Assembly: GCA_910589485.1 (NCBI GenBank)
Contig: CAJUSW010000001.1
Coordinates: 402,970 to 466,969, forward strand
Reading direction: 5' to 3'
Length of the DNA stretch: 64,000 nucleotides
Origin: an uncultured Duncaniella sp.
Lineage (GTDB): Bacteria > Bacteroidota > Bacteroidia > Bacteroidales > Muribaculaceae
Shown: piece after piece, positions 9,247 through 18,868 of the stretch
Position numbering within the stretch: the stretch's first letter is position 1
Layout of the letters: the number at the start of each line of letters is the position of its first letter
Made by a program: the position numbers and the translations under genes
The notes under the pieces: model-generated
Seen by the model: only the letters and a program-made list of their open reading frames with translations
The model's database searches: none
What the model was told of the DNA's origin: nothing

Positions 9247-11631
9247 TCAGTCATCAAGGATAGCGGAGCGGAGTTTCTGATATAGAAACGAGATGAACAG
9301 GAGTATGATGCCAAGCAGTATGAACACGATTATGCGTCCGATGGTGGGGAGTTGCCACAGGTCATGGACAATCAGCTTAACCAGCACTATACCCATGATT
9401 CCAAGACCTGTACAGCGCATGAGCTTGACCCGGCGTTTCAGACCGATGATTAGCTGCACGGCACCACTCACAGCGAGAGCCACCGAGAGCCCAGTGCTGT
9501 ACATGCGACTCAGTCCGGTCTCACGAAGCATATAGATTGTGGCGACCGCGACAAAGAGCGTGACGGCAAGATTGAAGTATATAGTGAAGGCCTTCACTCC
9601 AAGCGGACGGAAATCACCCCGGCAGAAAGCCTTGAGCCCCTCCGACACAGCCAAAATCACATAAATCACCGCTCCAACCCATAGGAAACAGGATGCTGCG
9701 AGAGCATGCTCGCCAGACGGGAAAATTGACGAGCAACCATACCATATAGCACCCGCTCCGGGAAAGAGCCAACCTATGTTACCGCCACGCGAGGTTAAAA
9801 GCGAGACGGCAAGCATGAATGCCATGCCCGAGGCCATGACTCCGCATGAAGACACCTCCTCACCCCAATAGCTTGTATATACCAAATTAAGTCCCATTAT
9901 CAGCACAAGCGCGCCAAACCACAGCATTGAGGTGTAGACAATGGTTGCGTCACGAGCATAGGATTCCTTGAAGCGATTTACCATCCATGCCGATGATAGC
10001 GATGCGATGGAACATGTGAGTGAGGTGGCAAATCCGTCCCACGGCCTGCAATCGTCATCGTAAGCGAATATCCCCATGATTCCGATTGCCGTGAGAATCC
10101 ACATTATGAAGGCACCCCACCCTATCAACGGCTCCCTGCGCAGGGCATAGGCGAGATTGAGCAACGCTCCGTAACAGGCGAAACATGAGAGCACAGTAAA
10201 TGTCGAGGAGAATTGCAACGGGAAAATGAGCGCCACAGGGAAGATAACCAATGCAGTCAGCACCCTGCGTATCATCTCGTTATTTCCCGAACAACGATAA
10301 TAGAGCGCACCGTTGACCACGGCTATGATCACGGGCACAGCCCCCTTGACACGGTTCATCACAGCCATGTCGGCCACCGTGGCTTCGCTTATGGCAAAGA
10401 ATGCTATATTATTGATAAACAGCATTGACAATGTGGCTATGTATAGCTTCCGGCTGTAGGTGTCGCCACGGCTTAACGCCACCACATGAAGCACTGAGAA
10501 CAGGGCGAAATATATTGTTGACGACAGCAGTAACGACATTTGCACCTGAAGAGTGAAATCATACTTTATCAGCACTATAGTTGCCACAATCCATGTCAGG
10601 GGAGAAGAAAAGGTGGCAAGTTCCCACCATCCACGCTTGAATATCACGGGAATGAGGGCAACATCGAGGATGAGCACGTAACCGAGAAGTGTCGCCACAC
10701 TTCCGTCGGGACCGGCAGTGATGAATGGAGCGATGAATCCACCCGCGATGGCCACAGTGGCAAGCTCTCGCCGGTCGAAGCGCAACGATATTACAATCAT
10801 TGCGACAGTGAGTGTCACAAGGATGACAAACGCCGCGGCCATACTGAAAATTCCGTAGATATTGCAAGCTATGGCAATGGTGACGAAACTCACTGCAAAA
10901 CCGCCTCCAGCAAGTAGCGATGAGAAATTGCGGTAACTTTCACGCAACCGATAAGCAATCCCACACATACCCAGCCCTGTGGCCATGCCGAGTATTGTCC
11001 TCGTCACCTCGTTTATCCAATTGTTGTCTATGGCATATTTCACAAAAAATCCTATGCCGAGGATGAATATCAATATCCCCGCTTTGCTGAAAATATTCTC
11101 ACCTATCAGCCTCTCCATATTTTTCTTGCTGGCAGAAAATGGCGGAGGAACAGCCTCCCGATAGGCTGCGGGGAGCATGTCGGTAAACGACTTTGACGGG
11201 GGCGGAATCACGGTTTCGCCACGGGTCACCCCAGCCTCACCCAAAGGCTCTCCCTCAATAGCGGCTGAAGAACCGACATCAGAATCCAACGCTTGCTCCA
11301 GCTCGGTCGCCGTGGGACATTCCGACACTCCGCTTTCAGCCGTCGGTTCTGTCTCAGCATCCGACAACCATCCGGGCATATCACTTTCAAATGTCTTGGA
11401 TCTTTCGTCCCATCCATCCTTATTATCCTCATCCGACAGCTCCGCTGATGCTGACGGAGCCTTATTCCGTTCAAACTCACCTATGAGTCTGCGCAGATTA
11501 TGATTTAGCGATTCAATGTCACGCATGCGGCGGTTAATCTCCGAAAGCCGGGTCATGCAACCGTAAAGCATCGCAAAAATGATTACAAAAAGAATAAATG
11601 TGAATGTCATCATGGAGAGGTTTATGTTCAA
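9247..11631 (-). CDS. DUF2339 polytopic membrane protein
   Basis: The 794-residue protein begins with one membrane segment and a short coiled-coil-like stretch (residues 30-55), then an acidic low-complexity linker to about residue 165. The rest is very hydrophobic, with some twenty or more predicted membrane segments. MERLIGENIFSKAGILIFILGIGFF followed by VKYAIDNNWINE is the hallmark of DUF2339. The family's function is unknown. It sits 106 bp upstream of ftsY in the transcription direction but has its own -7 box upstream (TATATTTG on the minus strand, 11791-11798), giving a leader of roughly 150 nt. Confidence 0.85.
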   Translation of the reverse strand: MNINLSMMTFTFILFVIIFAMLYGCMTRLSEINRRMRDIESLNHNLRRLIGEFERNKAPSASAELSDEDNKDGWDERSKTFESDMPGWLSDAETEPTAESGVSECPTATELEQALDSDVGSSAAIEGEPLGEAGVTRGETVIPPPSKSFTDMLPAAYREAVPPPFSASKKNMERLIGENIFSKAGILIFILGIGFFVKYAIDNNWINEVTRTILGMATGLGMCGIAYRLRESYRNFSSLLAGGGFAVSFVTIAIACNIYGIFSMAAAFVILVTLTVAMIVISLRFDRRELATVAIAGGFIAPFITAGPDGSVATLLGYVLILDVALIPVIFKRGWWELATFSSPLTWIVATIVLIKYDFTLQVQMSLLLSSTIYFALFSVLHVVALSRGDTYSRKLYIATLSMLFINNIAFFAISEATVADMAVMNRVKGAVPVIIAVVNGALYYRCSGNNEMIRRVLTALVIFPVALIFPLQFSSTFTVLSCFACYGALLNLAYALRREPLIGWGAFIMWILTAIGIMGIFAYDDDCRPWDGFATSLTCSIASLSSAWMVNRFKESYARDATIVYTSMLWFGALVLIMGLNLVYTSYWGEEVSSCGVMASGMAFMLAVSLLTSRGGNIGWLFPGAGAIWYGCSSIFPSGEHALAASCFLWVGAVIYVILAVSEGLKAFCRGDFRPLGVKAFTIYFNLAVTLFVAVATIYMLRETGLSRMYSTGLSVALAVSGAVQLIIGLKRRVKLMRCTGLGIMGIVLVKLIVHDLWQLPTIGRIIVFILLGIILLFISFLYQKLRSAILDD

Positions 11632-11945
11632 TATGTCAAAACTTCTTCATTAGCCATATATCATCTTCCTTGTACGGTTGACATTGGCAATGAAGTACTT
11701 ATTCTTGGCCTCATGCTATTTTATTTACACAGGTCAAATATCCGTCGTATAGTAAGTCCAATCAGTTTCATTGGCGCTTATGACCATATGCAAATATAGC
11801 GAATTTTTTTGACATATAACGCTTGACATAAAAAAAGCACCGAAAGGAGCTGAAAAGCCCGGAAAGTGCTACTTTCATCCAGTGCAACCTTTCCGGGCGT
11901 ATAAGTGGCTTATGCCTACGTTTACATTTTATTGATATAGGCAGG
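11632..11945. other. Intergenic region with DUF2339 promoter element and thioredoxin-gene terminator
   Basis: This 314-bp stretch has no credible gene. It holds a -7 box for the DUF2339 gene (CAAATATA on the + strand, 11791-11798) and the terminator structure of the upstream thioredoxin gene at 11829-11898. Confidence 0.6.
11829..11898 (-). terminator. Double hairpin terminator after the thioredoxin-family gene
   Basis: Reading leftward there is first a 10-bp perfect stem (11889-11898 with 11857-11866, GCCCGGAAAG/CTTTCCGGGC), then a second hairpin AGCTCC-TTTC-GGTGCT (one T-T mismatch) followed directly by seven T (11830-11836). The second hairpin with its T-run is a standard intrinsic terminator; the first may reinforce it. 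Confidence 0.75.
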
Positions 11946-13103
11946 TCATGCGGGTTTCACATTCTCTCCATTGAGGATCTTGATATACTCCTCGAGTCGC
12001 TGCTGGGGAGTAACGTCCGACGATTTAAGGGCCTTCACCACCTGGGGCTGACGACTGCCCGAGCTGAGAGCGTCATAACGGGTCTGCAATAGCGCCTTGA
12101 GGCGGTCGAGCACAGTTTTATCCTGACACTTGTCAATCAGCACACGTGCCTTGGTGCACATCACCCAGTCGAGCATATCGGCGCCGGCATACTCCTCCAT
12201 CGAGGCTATGTAGGACTGCCAGTCCTCCTTGCTCTCGGCATATCTCAAAAGCACATCATGCTTGTAATGGCTGGCTTTGGCGATATTGCACTCTTTCATA
12301 AGAGAGTAGAAATCATCGAGCTTCTTGCTGTCGAGCACCAGACCGCCGTTGCCGTCCTTCTTAAGGGTGCTGTTGGAGTAGCGGTAGAGCACACTATGTA
12401 TCCTGTTGTCGTACTTCTCCCGGCCTACCTGAGCCACCATCTCCTCGGGATGCTTGGTGGCATAGATGAACGCGGGGTTATAGGGGTTGCTGAGATGGTT
12501 CATGAACACCTTCATGAGAGTGGTGTCCGAGGCAAATGTCTCGGCTTTACCGTCGAGCAGGATCTCGGCCACGACGTTGCACTGCTGGCGACGATACACG
12601 CCATTGAGATATTCGATATAATCAAGGAGGAATTTGGGATCGCGCTCGCCTGCGTTGAAACGGGCATCCAGCGATGCGGAACCATCGTTAACGCTATTCT
12701 TTTCCACACGCTCCATGAAGCCCTTGGCATCGCTACCGCCGACAAAACGACCCACCTCGGCGCCCTCGCCATTGAGAATCACGAATGTGGGGAATGCACT
12801 GACCTGCAGACGCTCGGCCACGGCAGGTCCCTCACCCTTCTCCATGTCGATCTTTATTGACACATACTTGGGGTTCATGAAATCGCCCACCTCCTGAGTG
12901 GGGAATATCTTGGTTGCCATCATCCGGCACGGTCCGCACCATGATGTGTAGCAGTCGAGAAACACCAGTTTGTTCTCGGCTTTGGCCTTGTCGACAGCAG
13001 CCTGAAGGAGCGATCCCTCGGGCATGAACTCGATACCCTGGGCCGAAACCGACATGGCACACAGCGCCACCATAGCCAGGGCAAATAATTTACCTAATCT
13101 CAT
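11946..13103 (-). CDS. Secreted thioredoxin-family protein
   Basis: The 385-residue product has a cleavable signal peptide (residues 1-21, ending VSAQ) and a thioredoxin domain with SWCGPCR (Cys56, Cys59), the GPC-type redox site of true thioredoxins, and a cis-Pro segment (SAFPTF). It is probably a periplasmic disulfide reductase. The C-terminal half (about residues 150-385) is helical, resembles no domain I can name, and is typical of long Bacteroidales thioredoxin-family proteins. It is monocistronic, with a promoter at 13161-13192 and a terminator at 11829-11898. Confidence 0.85.
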   Translation of the reverse strand: MRLGKLFALAMVALCAMSVSAQGIEFMPEGSLLQAAVDKAKAENKLVFLDCYTSWCGPCRMMATKIFPTQEVGDFMNPKYVSIKIDMEKGEGPAVAERLQVSAFPTFVILNGEGAEVGRFVGGSDAKGFMERVEKNSVNDGSASLDARFNAGERDPKFLLDYIEYLNGVYRRQQCNVVAEILLDGKAETFASDTTLMKVFMNHLSNPYNPAFIYATKHPEEMVAQVGREKYDNRIHSVLYRYSNSTLKKDGNGGLVLDSKKLDDFYSLMKECNIAKASHYKHDVLLRYAESKEDWQSYIASMEEYAGADMLDWVMCTKARVLIDKCQDKTVLDRLKALLQTRYDALSSGSRQPQVVKALKSSDVTPQQRLEEYIKILNGENVKPA

Positions 13104-13160
13104 TGATGAATGTTTTTATTGGTTGATTGGACCGATTGCCGGTCGTTTGCACTTACACGG

Positions 13161-13192
13161 CAAATATAGATGTTTTTCTCCACATCACCAAA
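13161..13192 (-). promoter_or_regulatory. Promoter of the thioredoxin-family gene
   Basis: On the minus strand TTTG (13189-13192), a 20-bp spacer and TATATTTG (13161-13168) match the Bacteroidetes consensus. The leader to the ATG at 13103 would be about 50 nt. Confidence 0.7.
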
Positions 13193-13263
13193 AAAAGCGG
13201 TTATCCCCCGTTATGAGAGACAACCGCCATGATGGCAATCGCGAAATGTTGGGATGCCGATGA

Positions 13264-13698
13264 TCAGAGATTGTCATTGTCATCGTCGTCATCATCGAGG
13301 AAATCAAAATCCCAGCCGTCGGCCATGGATTCGGTAAACTCGGCGAGTTCGCGGCCCTCGCGTTTGGTGGGACGGCCCAGACCCTTGCGACGGTCGATGA
13401 AGCCCGAGATGCGCACCACGTCGAGGAGGTCGAGCTCGCTCTTGGGGGTGATGTTCTCCATGTATTCGGGCACGAGCTTGGCCCCGAGGCGGTTCTGTGC
13501 AAGTGCTTTCACAAGGAATGAATAGGTCACCGGTGGCTTGCGCACGCTTATGGTGTCGCCCACCTTGATGGTGCGCGACGGCTTCACGGCCACACCGCCC
13601 ATCAGCACACGTCCTTTCTTGCAGGCCTCGGTAGCGATGGTGCGCGTCTTGAATATACGCATGGCCCACAACCACTTGTCGATTCTTACTTCGTTCAT
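13264..13698 (-). CDS. S4-domain RNA-binding protein (Hsp15/HslR-like)
   Basis: The 144-residue protein starts with an S4 RNA-binding domain (RIDKWLWAMRIFKTRTIA, then the KKGRVLMGG loop and VKPSRTIKVGDTI), the arrangement of Hsp15, which binds stalled 50S subunits carrying peptidyl-tRNA. A basic middle region (RRKGLGRPTKREGR) and an acidic tail ending in repeated Asp follow. It lies 6 bp after pth on the same strand; peptidyl-tRNA hydrolase next to an Hsp15-like factor makes a sensible ribosome-rescue pair. Confidence 0.85.
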   Translation of the reverse strand: MNEVRIDKWLWAMRIFKTRTIATEACKKGRVLMGGVAVKPSRTIKVGDTISVRKPPVTYSFLVKALAQNRLGAKLVPEYMENITPKSELDLLDVVRISGFIDRRKGLGRPTKREGRELAEFTESMADGWDFDFLDDDDDDNDNL

Positions 13699-13704
13699 TG
13701 GCTG

Positions 13705-14271
13705 TCACTTATTATTGTAATCACACATGGCGCGCTGCATTCCTGCCAGGCAGAATGTCTTGATGGCATCAACGGCAATGGGGATGCGCTCCTCCTTCAT
13801 GGCCTTGAGCTGATCGGGGGTGAAATGCCCGAGGACATAATCGATCTGTGTACCGCGGGGGAAATCGTTGCCTATACCGAAGCGGAGGCGGGCATAAGCC
13901 TGGGTGCCGAGCATCTGGGCGATGTTCTTAAGCCCGTTGTGACCGGCATCACTGCCCGACGGCTTCAGGCGGATGGCGCCGAAGGGGAGGGCGCAATCGT
14001 CAACGATGATCAGTATATTCTCAAGCTCGATACCTTCCTTATCCTTCCAGTAACGCACGGCATTGCCCGAAAGGTTCATGTAGGTGGAAGGCTTGAGCAC
14101 CACCAGCTGGGCGTTCTTAACCCTCATGCGGGCTATGTCGCCGTAACGCTCGGTGGAGAATGTGGCCGATGCACCCTCGACAAGAGCGTCGGCTATCATG
14201 AACCCGGCGTTATGACGTGTGCCCACATATTCGGGGCCGATGTTGCCGAGTCCGACTATAAGGTATTTCAT
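13705..14271 (-). CDS. pth: Peptidyl-tRNA hydrolase
   Basis: The 188-residue enzyme cleaves the ester bond of peptidyl-tRNAs released by abortive translation. Family residues are visible: GLGNIGPEY with Asn10, GTRHNAGF with catalytic His20, the PSTYMNLSG segment, and SDAGHNGLK. Length is normal for Pth. It lies between the rplY terminator (14308-14360) and the S4-protein gene and shares the rplY strand; rplY-pth-S4 is a common order in Bacteroidetes. Confidence 0.96.
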   Translation of the reverse strand: MKYLIVGLGNIGPEYVGTRHNAGFMIADALVEGASATFSTERYGDIARMRVKNAQLVVLKPSTYMNLSGNAVRYWKDKEGIELENILIIVDDCALPFGAIRLKPSGSDAGHNGLKNIAQMLGTQAYARLRFGIGNDFPRGTQIDYVLGHFTPDQLKAMKEERIPIAVDAIKTFCLAGMQRAMCDYNNK

Positions 14272-14307
14272 GACCTTGTGATATGGGGGTTCTACAATAT
14301 TAATAAA

Positions 14308-14360
14308 AGTCTCACAAGAAACACTACAGTGTAAATCTTCACCCTGTTTCTTATGAGACT
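14308..14360 (-). terminator. Terminator hairpin between rplY and pth
   Basis: Arms 14308-14323 and 14345-14360 are 16-nt inverted repeats (AGTCTCACAAGAAACA against TGTTTCTTATGAGACT, one mismatch). On the minus strand the stem is followed by TTTTATT, consistent with termination after rplY; partial read-through would feed pth. Confidence 0.75.
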
Positions 14361-14429
14361 TTATTCCTATAGCCTCAGGCCCTGGTAGCCGTCAGTGGCA
14401 ACCGGCGGACCTGAATCGCGGCAGGCTTA

Positions 14430-15077
14430 TTACTGAGCGTTAGCCTGAGCACCGCGGGCGGCACGTGTGAGCTGAACGGCGCAGACAACGGCGTTCTTGG
14501 CGTTAACCAGCTCAAGACCCTCGAAGTGGAGGTCGCCGATCTGGAGGCTCTTGCCGAGACCGAGGCTGTCAACGTTTACAACAACGCGCTCGGGGATCTC
14601 GGTGTAGATAGCCTTAACCTTGATCTTCTTCATGGAAAGGGTGAGCTTACCACCGGCCTTAACACCCTCGGCGTGACCCTCGATCTTAACGGGTACCTCG
14701 ATGGTTACAGGCTTGTTGTCGGATACCTCGAGGAGGTCCATGTGGAGGATGTTGTCCTTAACGGGGTGGAACTGGATGTCCTTGAGAACGGCATTGCGCT
14801 TCTCACCGTTGATTGACAGCTCGATAGCGAAGATGTCGGGGGTATATACGAGCTTGCGCACGTCCTCGGCCTTAACCACGAGGTCGGTGGTGATGAGGCC
14901 CTTGCCGTTGCCGATCTCAACGATCTTCTCACCGGCCTTGAGAGTGCCGGCGTAGGGGAGTTCGATTACAGAACCGCCGTTGAGAACTACGGGGATAAGG
15001 TTGGACTTGCGGAGGCCCTTGGCTGCCTTCTTGCCCAGATCAGTACGGGGCTCGGCTGTCAGCTGAAATGTCTTCAT
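14430..15077 (-). CDS. rplY: 50S ribosomal protein bL25 (Ctc form)
   Basis: The 215-residue protein is the long, two-domain form of bL25: an N-terminal 5S-rRNA-binding domain (residues 1-90, ending in the LKDIQFHPVKDNILHMDLLEV segment characteristic of the family) and a C-terminal TL5/Ctc beta domain. A short Ala-rich tail follows. A -7 element (15175-15182, TACCTTTG on the minus strand) lies about 100 bp upstream, and a terminator follows at 14308-14360. Confidence 0.95.
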   Translation of the reverse strand: MKTFQLTAEPRTDLGKKAAKGLRKSNLIPVVLNGGSVIELPYAGTLKAGEKIVEIGNGKGLITTDLVVKAEDVRKLVYTPDIFAIELSINGEKRNAVLKDIQFHPVKDNILHMDLLEVSDNKPVTIEVPVKIEGHAEGVKAGGKLTLSMKKIKVKAIYTEIPERVVVNVDSLGLGKSLQIGDLHFEGLELVNAKNAVVCAVQLTRAARGAQANAQ

Positions 15078-15409
15078 TTCTTTGAATTGGTTTAATTGGT
15101 TGTGTTACTCAAAATTAAGTGATTTCTCGATGCTCCTTAATTTCCCATCACACGGGGATGCTAAAAAGCGAGTGCAAAGGTAGTGATTTTTCTCCTATTT
15201 TCCGAACGGAACGTCATTTATGAGAATCCCCGATGAAATATTTAACCATAATTAGGTTAAGTTAAGTTAAATATAAATTGTAATGATTTTCAAAGGTTAT
15301 AGCTTGAATATTTTCGATGAAGATTGAAAAATAATTATTAAATTTGAGGGCACCGAAAGGTGAACATCTAAATAAAACGCACAGATTATTCAATTCAAAC
15401 TATACCCAA
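15078..15409. promoter_or_regulatory. Divergent promoter region between rplY and the DUF4301 gene
   Basis: This 332-bp gap has no gene. Leftward, TACCTTTG (15175-15182) is a good -7 box for rplY. Rightward, TAAATTTG (15339-15346) is a -7 box about 64 bp before the DUF4301 start. Neither has a clean TTTG at 19-20 bp. The middle is AT-rich with repeated TTAAG units near 15255-15270. Confidence 0.55.
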
Positions 15410-16933
15410 ATGCTAAGACCTGAAGACAAAGAGCTGCTTGCTCAGAAAGGTATCAGCGAGGCTGATGCCGAGGCCCAGCTCGCACGGTTTGTAACCGGAT
15501 TCCCATATCTCAAAATCAAAGACGCCGCGCGTGTTGACGCCGGTATATTCCGCCTCTCGGACGAGGAGGCCAACGCCGCACTCGAGCGCTGGCACGAGTA
15601 CCTGGCCCACGGCGGAGAAGTGTGCAAGTTCGTACCCGCATCAGGAGCCGCATCGCGCATGTTCAAGGCCCTGTTTGAATACGTTGACGGCGGCACCGAT
15701 GAACTCAAGGAGGGCACTCCCGTAGCCAAGCTCATCGCCGACCTCGACAAACTCCCCTTCATCCCCGAACTGAAAGCCGCCTGCGAGAAACTCTACGGCA
15801 AGACTCTCGACGAGCTCCTCAAAGAGGGTCGCAACCGCGACGTGATAGCCGCTATCGTTGGAGAAAAGGGCATGAACTATGGCGGACTCCCCAAGGGTCT
15901 GCTCAAATTCCACAGCTATCCCGAAGGATCGCGCACCCCTGTGGAGGAACATCTCACCGAGGGCGCACAGACAGCCGCCAACTCCAAGGGCGAGGTGCAT
16001 CTGCATTTCACAGTGTCGGCCAATCACCGCAAGCTCTTCCAGGAGAAGCTCGACGAGGTGATTCCCCAGGCCGAGGCCCGCACCGGCAAGAAATTCTTCG
16101 TATCGATGAGCGAGCAGAAGCCCTCGACCGACACCATCGCCGCCAACCCCGACAACACCCCGTTCCTGGAGGATGGACACCTGCTGTTCCGTCCCGGTGG
16201 ACATGGCGCGCTGATCCAGAACCTCAACGATATACAGAGCGCTGTGGTGTTCATCAAGAACATCGACAATGTGGTGCCCGACGCACGCCGCGACGACACA
16301 GTGAAATATAAAGAGATCCTCGGCGGTCTCCTTCTCGAGATCCACGACCAGATCGAGGAGGACCTCATAGCACTCGAGGAGAAGGTGTACACCGCATCGG
16401 ACCTCAAGGGCATGGTGGACTACCTGCGCAATATCCTCAACGTCAACGACGAGCGTCTCGACAATATGAGCGACGACGAGATCGTGGAATACCTCAAGAA
16501 GAAACTCAACCGCCCCTTGCGCGTGTGTGGCATGGTGCGCAACGAAGGAGAACCCGGCGGTGGCCCGTTCATCGCCTTCAACCCCGACGGCTCATCCTCG
16601 CCCCAGATCCTCGAGAGCAACCAGGTGGACACCTCCAACGAGAAGTACCGCGAGATGATGGCCACAGCCACCCACTTCAATCCTGTGGATCTGGTGTGCT
16701 ACATCAAGGACGTGCACGGCAAGAAATTCGATCTTCCCTCCTACGTGGATCCCGCCACGGGCTTCATCTCGTCCAAGTCGAGCCACGGCAAGGAACTCCG
16801 CGCCATGGAGCTGCCCGGCCTGTGGAACGGAGCCATGAGCGACTGGAACACAGTGTTCGTAGAAGTGCCCATCTCCACTTTCAATCCCGTGAAGACTGTC
16901 AATGACCTGCTGCGTCCCGCCCATCAGGGCTAA
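15410..16933 (+). CDS. DUF4301 domain-containing protein
   Basis: The 507-residue product (ATG at 15410; the frame is open upstream but lies next to the -7 box at 15339-15346) matches the Bacteroidetes DUF4301 family along its whole length. Recognisable segments include GEVCKFVPASGAASRMFKAL near residue 80, and GMVRNEGEPGGGPFIAF in the C-terminal third, which resemble nucleotide-sugar-pyrophosphorylase-like loops. No membrane segments or signal peptide are seen, so it is probably cytosolic. The function is unknown. Codon use is strongly biased toward C-ending codons, which suggests high expression. A terminator follows at 16958-17021. Confidence 0.88.
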   Translation: MLRPEDKELLAQKGISEADAEAQLARFVTGFPYLKIKDAARVDAGIFRLSDEEANAALERWHEYLAHGGEVCKFVPASGAASRMFKALFEYVDGGTDELKEGTPVAKLIADLDKLPFIPELKAACEKLYGKTLDELLKEGRNRDVIAAIVGEKGMNYGGLPKGLLKFHSYPEGSRTPVEEHLTEGAQTAANSKGEVHLHFTVSANHRKLFQEKLDEVIPQAEARTGKKFFVSMSEQKPSTDTIAANPDNTPFLEDGHLLFRPGGHGALIQNLNDIQSAVVFIKNIDNVVPDARRDDTVKYKEILGGLLLEIHDQIEEDLIALEEKVYTASDLKGMVDYLRNILNVNDERLDNMSDDEIVEYLKKKLNRPLRVCGMVRNEGEPGGGPFIAFNPDGSSSPQILESNQVDTSNEKYREMMATATHFNPVDLVCYIKDVHGKKFDLPSYVDPATGFISSKSSHGKELRAMELPGLWNGAMSDWNTVFVEVPISTFNPVKTVNDLLRPAHQG

Positions 16934-16957
16934 CGGCATGGCCTGACGGCATACTAC

Positions 16958-17021
16958 ATAGAATGTAAAGTGTGAAATCATGCACCGATACGCCTGATTT
17001 TACATTTTACATTCTATTTTT
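16958..17021 (+). terminator. Long hairpin terminator after the DUF4301 gene
   Basis: A 23-nt left arm (16958-16980) pairs with 16995-17017 with two mismatches around a 14-nt loop, followed by a T-run (to 17021). The T-run runs straight into the -7 box (17024-17031) of the next gene. Confidence 0.75.
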
Positions 17022-17023
17022 TG

Positions 17024-17031
17024 TACCTTTG
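17024..17031 (+). promoter_or_regulatory. -7 element of the GNAT gene
   Basis: TACCTTTG is an exact TAnnTTTG box. It touches the preceding terminator; no clear TTTG is found at the -33 position. The leader to the ATG at 17093 would be about 55 nt. Confidence 0.5.
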
Positions 17032-17092
17032 CAATCATCAATTCATCTCTCCCGCTTGTTATAATCTTACCACCAGTGTTACATTATTTATT

Positions 17093-18169
17093 ATGAGCAA
17101 GAGAGATGATATAATCCGCATCTGGCAAGAGAGCTTCAAGGACTCACGCGCGTATGTCAACATGTACTTCGACCGCGTGTACCGCGAGGACGAAGCACTC
17201 ACCCTCACCGATGCCTCGGGAGCCACAGTAAGCAGCCTGCTTCTGCAACACTACGCCATGAAGTTTCATGGCTCGGAACTGCCGGTGAGCTATGTGGCCG
17301 GAGCCGCCACCCGCCGTCAGCAACGGGGCAAGGGATATATGTCCCAGCTCATGCGCATGGCCCTGAAAGCCTCGGCCGAGCGTGGCGATATGGCCTGTAC
17401 ACTCATCCCGGCTACAAGTGCGCTCTATTATTTCTACCGCAAATTTGACTTCTCGACGGTGTTCTACACCAAGGAGCAACGGTTCACGGCCCTGCACTCA
17501 TTCCCGGTGAAAGGCTCGTATCACACTATGGACAATCCCGCACCGGCCGATGTATGGGATGCGTTTGACCGCTTCCAGCACCGCCGCGAATGTTATGTGA
17601 CCCACACCAGGCGCGATCTCGACAATATCCTTGCCGACCTTGAGAGCGACGGAGGCGACTTCGTGGTGATAGGTACCGACGACGAGGACCGCGGTCCGCG
17701 CATAGCCTCGATGGCATGGGCAGTGATGCGCGACGACCTGTTGCTCGTGACCGATGTTATGGGCGAGAGCGAGGATGCGCGCACAGCCGCTATGCGCCGG
17801 CTCAGGGAGTTGCATCCCGGGGTACCGTTCCTGCTGTACGGACGTCCGGGCGACACCATGGGCGGACGTCTCATGCCACGCGCCATGGCCCGCATCACCA
17901 ATGCAGGAATGATGCTCGAAGCCGTGGCCCAGGCCTCCCCGAAATGGGAATCACGCATCAGGGTGACCGATCGTCTGCTCCCCGAGATCAATTCACACAC
18001 CTATATTATAAGTAAAGGCAGCTGCGTGGTCGATGACACATATACCGGTGAACTCGACATGGACATACCGGTGGATGTGCTTGCCGATGTGGCGTTCTCA
18101 TCCTCGGAGATAGGCGACATAATGCGGTTCCCGTCAGTGCGTCCGATGATAAGCCTCATGCTCGACTGA
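17093..18169 (+). CDS. GNAT-family N-acetyltransferase
   Basis: The 358-residue protein has an N-terminal GNAT domain: the acetyl-CoA-binding loop RRQQRGKGYMSQLMR near residues 80-95 and the following PATSALYYFYRKFDF, where a Tyr usually acts as general acid. The second half is longer than a single GNAT domain needs and may be a second GNAT-like or Eis-type C-terminal domain. ATG at 17093 is preferred to an upstream in-frame start because the -7 box at 17024-17031 lies between. The substrate is unknown. The gene has its own promoter and precedes engB by 68 bp. Confidence 0.8.
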   Translation: MSKRDDIIRIWQESFKDSRAYVNMYFDRVYREDEALTLTDASGATVSSLLLQHYAMKFHGSELPVSYVAGAATRRQQRGKGYMSQLMRMALKASAERGDMACTLIPATSALYYFYRKFDFSTVFYTKEQRFTALHSFPVKGSYHTMDNPAPADVWDAFDRFQHRRECYVTHTRRDLDNILADLESDGGDFVVIGTDDEDRGPRIASMAWAVMRDDLLLVTDVMGESEDARTAAMRRLRELHPGVPFLLYGRPGDTMGGRLMPRAMARITNAGMMLEAVAQASPKWESRIRVTDRLLPEINSHTYIISKGSCVVDDTYTGELDMDIPVDVLADVAFSSSEIGDIMRFPSVRPMISLMLD

Positions 18170-18237
18170 GCCCGGCCCCGAGCGCCCCACCCCACCACCA
18201 ATAATACACAACTAACCCACAATCCGTACAGAGCAAG

Positions 18238-18849
18238 ATGATCATAAACTCAGCACGTTTCGCGATCTCCAATTCCACCCACACCCGCTGTCCCGAAGGC
18301 ACCCGTCACGAGTATGCCTTCATAGGACGAAGCAACGTGGGAAAGTCCTCACTCATCAACATGCTTACCGGCCACAGCAAGCTCGCCAAGACCTCGTCGA
18401 CACCGGGAAAGACTCTATTGATCAACCATTTCCTCATCAACGATGAGTGGTATATCGTCGATCTGCCCGGCTATGGCTTCGCCATGAGAGGCAAGCAACA
18501 ACGCGAACAGTTGGAGAAGATGATACGCGGATACATCCTGGGACGCGAGCAGATGACCAACCTCTTTGTCCTCATCGATTCGCGCCACGAGCCCATGAAG
18601 ATCGACCTGGAATTTTTCAACTGGCTCGGCGAAAACGGTGTGCCATTCTCGATAGTGTTCACCAAGCTCGACAAGCTCGGCAACGATGCCGGCCGACGCA
18701 ACGTGCAGAAGTACTGCAACAAACTTCTCGAGACCTGGGAGGAACTGCCACCAATATTCATAACCTCGAGCGAGGACGGACGCGGAAGGCAGGAACTGCT
18801 CGACTACATAGAACAGCTCAACCGCCTGCCTCTGGAGATACCGGAATAA
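18238..18849 (+). CDS. engB: Ribosome biogenesis GTPase EngB/YsxC
   Basis: The 203-residue GTPase needed for late 50S assembly shows the Era-type G motifs: G1 GRSNVGKSS (residues 30-38), G2 STPGKT, G3 DLPGYGFA, G4 TKLDK and G5 TSSEDGRG. The YIVDLPGYG segment is typical of EngB. It is followed by a long hairpin (18869-18942) that separates it from the recombinase gene. Confidence 0.96.
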   Translation: MIINSARFAISNSTHTRCPEGTRHEYAFIGRSNVGKSSLINMLTGHSKLAKTSSTPGKTLLINHFLINDEWYIVDLPGYGFAMRGKQQREQLEKMIRGYILGREQMTNLFVLIDSRHEPMKIDLEFFNWLGENGVPFSIVFTKLDKLGNDAGRRNVQKYCNKLLETWEELPPIFITSSEDGRGRQELLDYIEQLNRLPLEIPE

Positions 18850-18868
18850 AGATAGGCCCGGAAAGAAT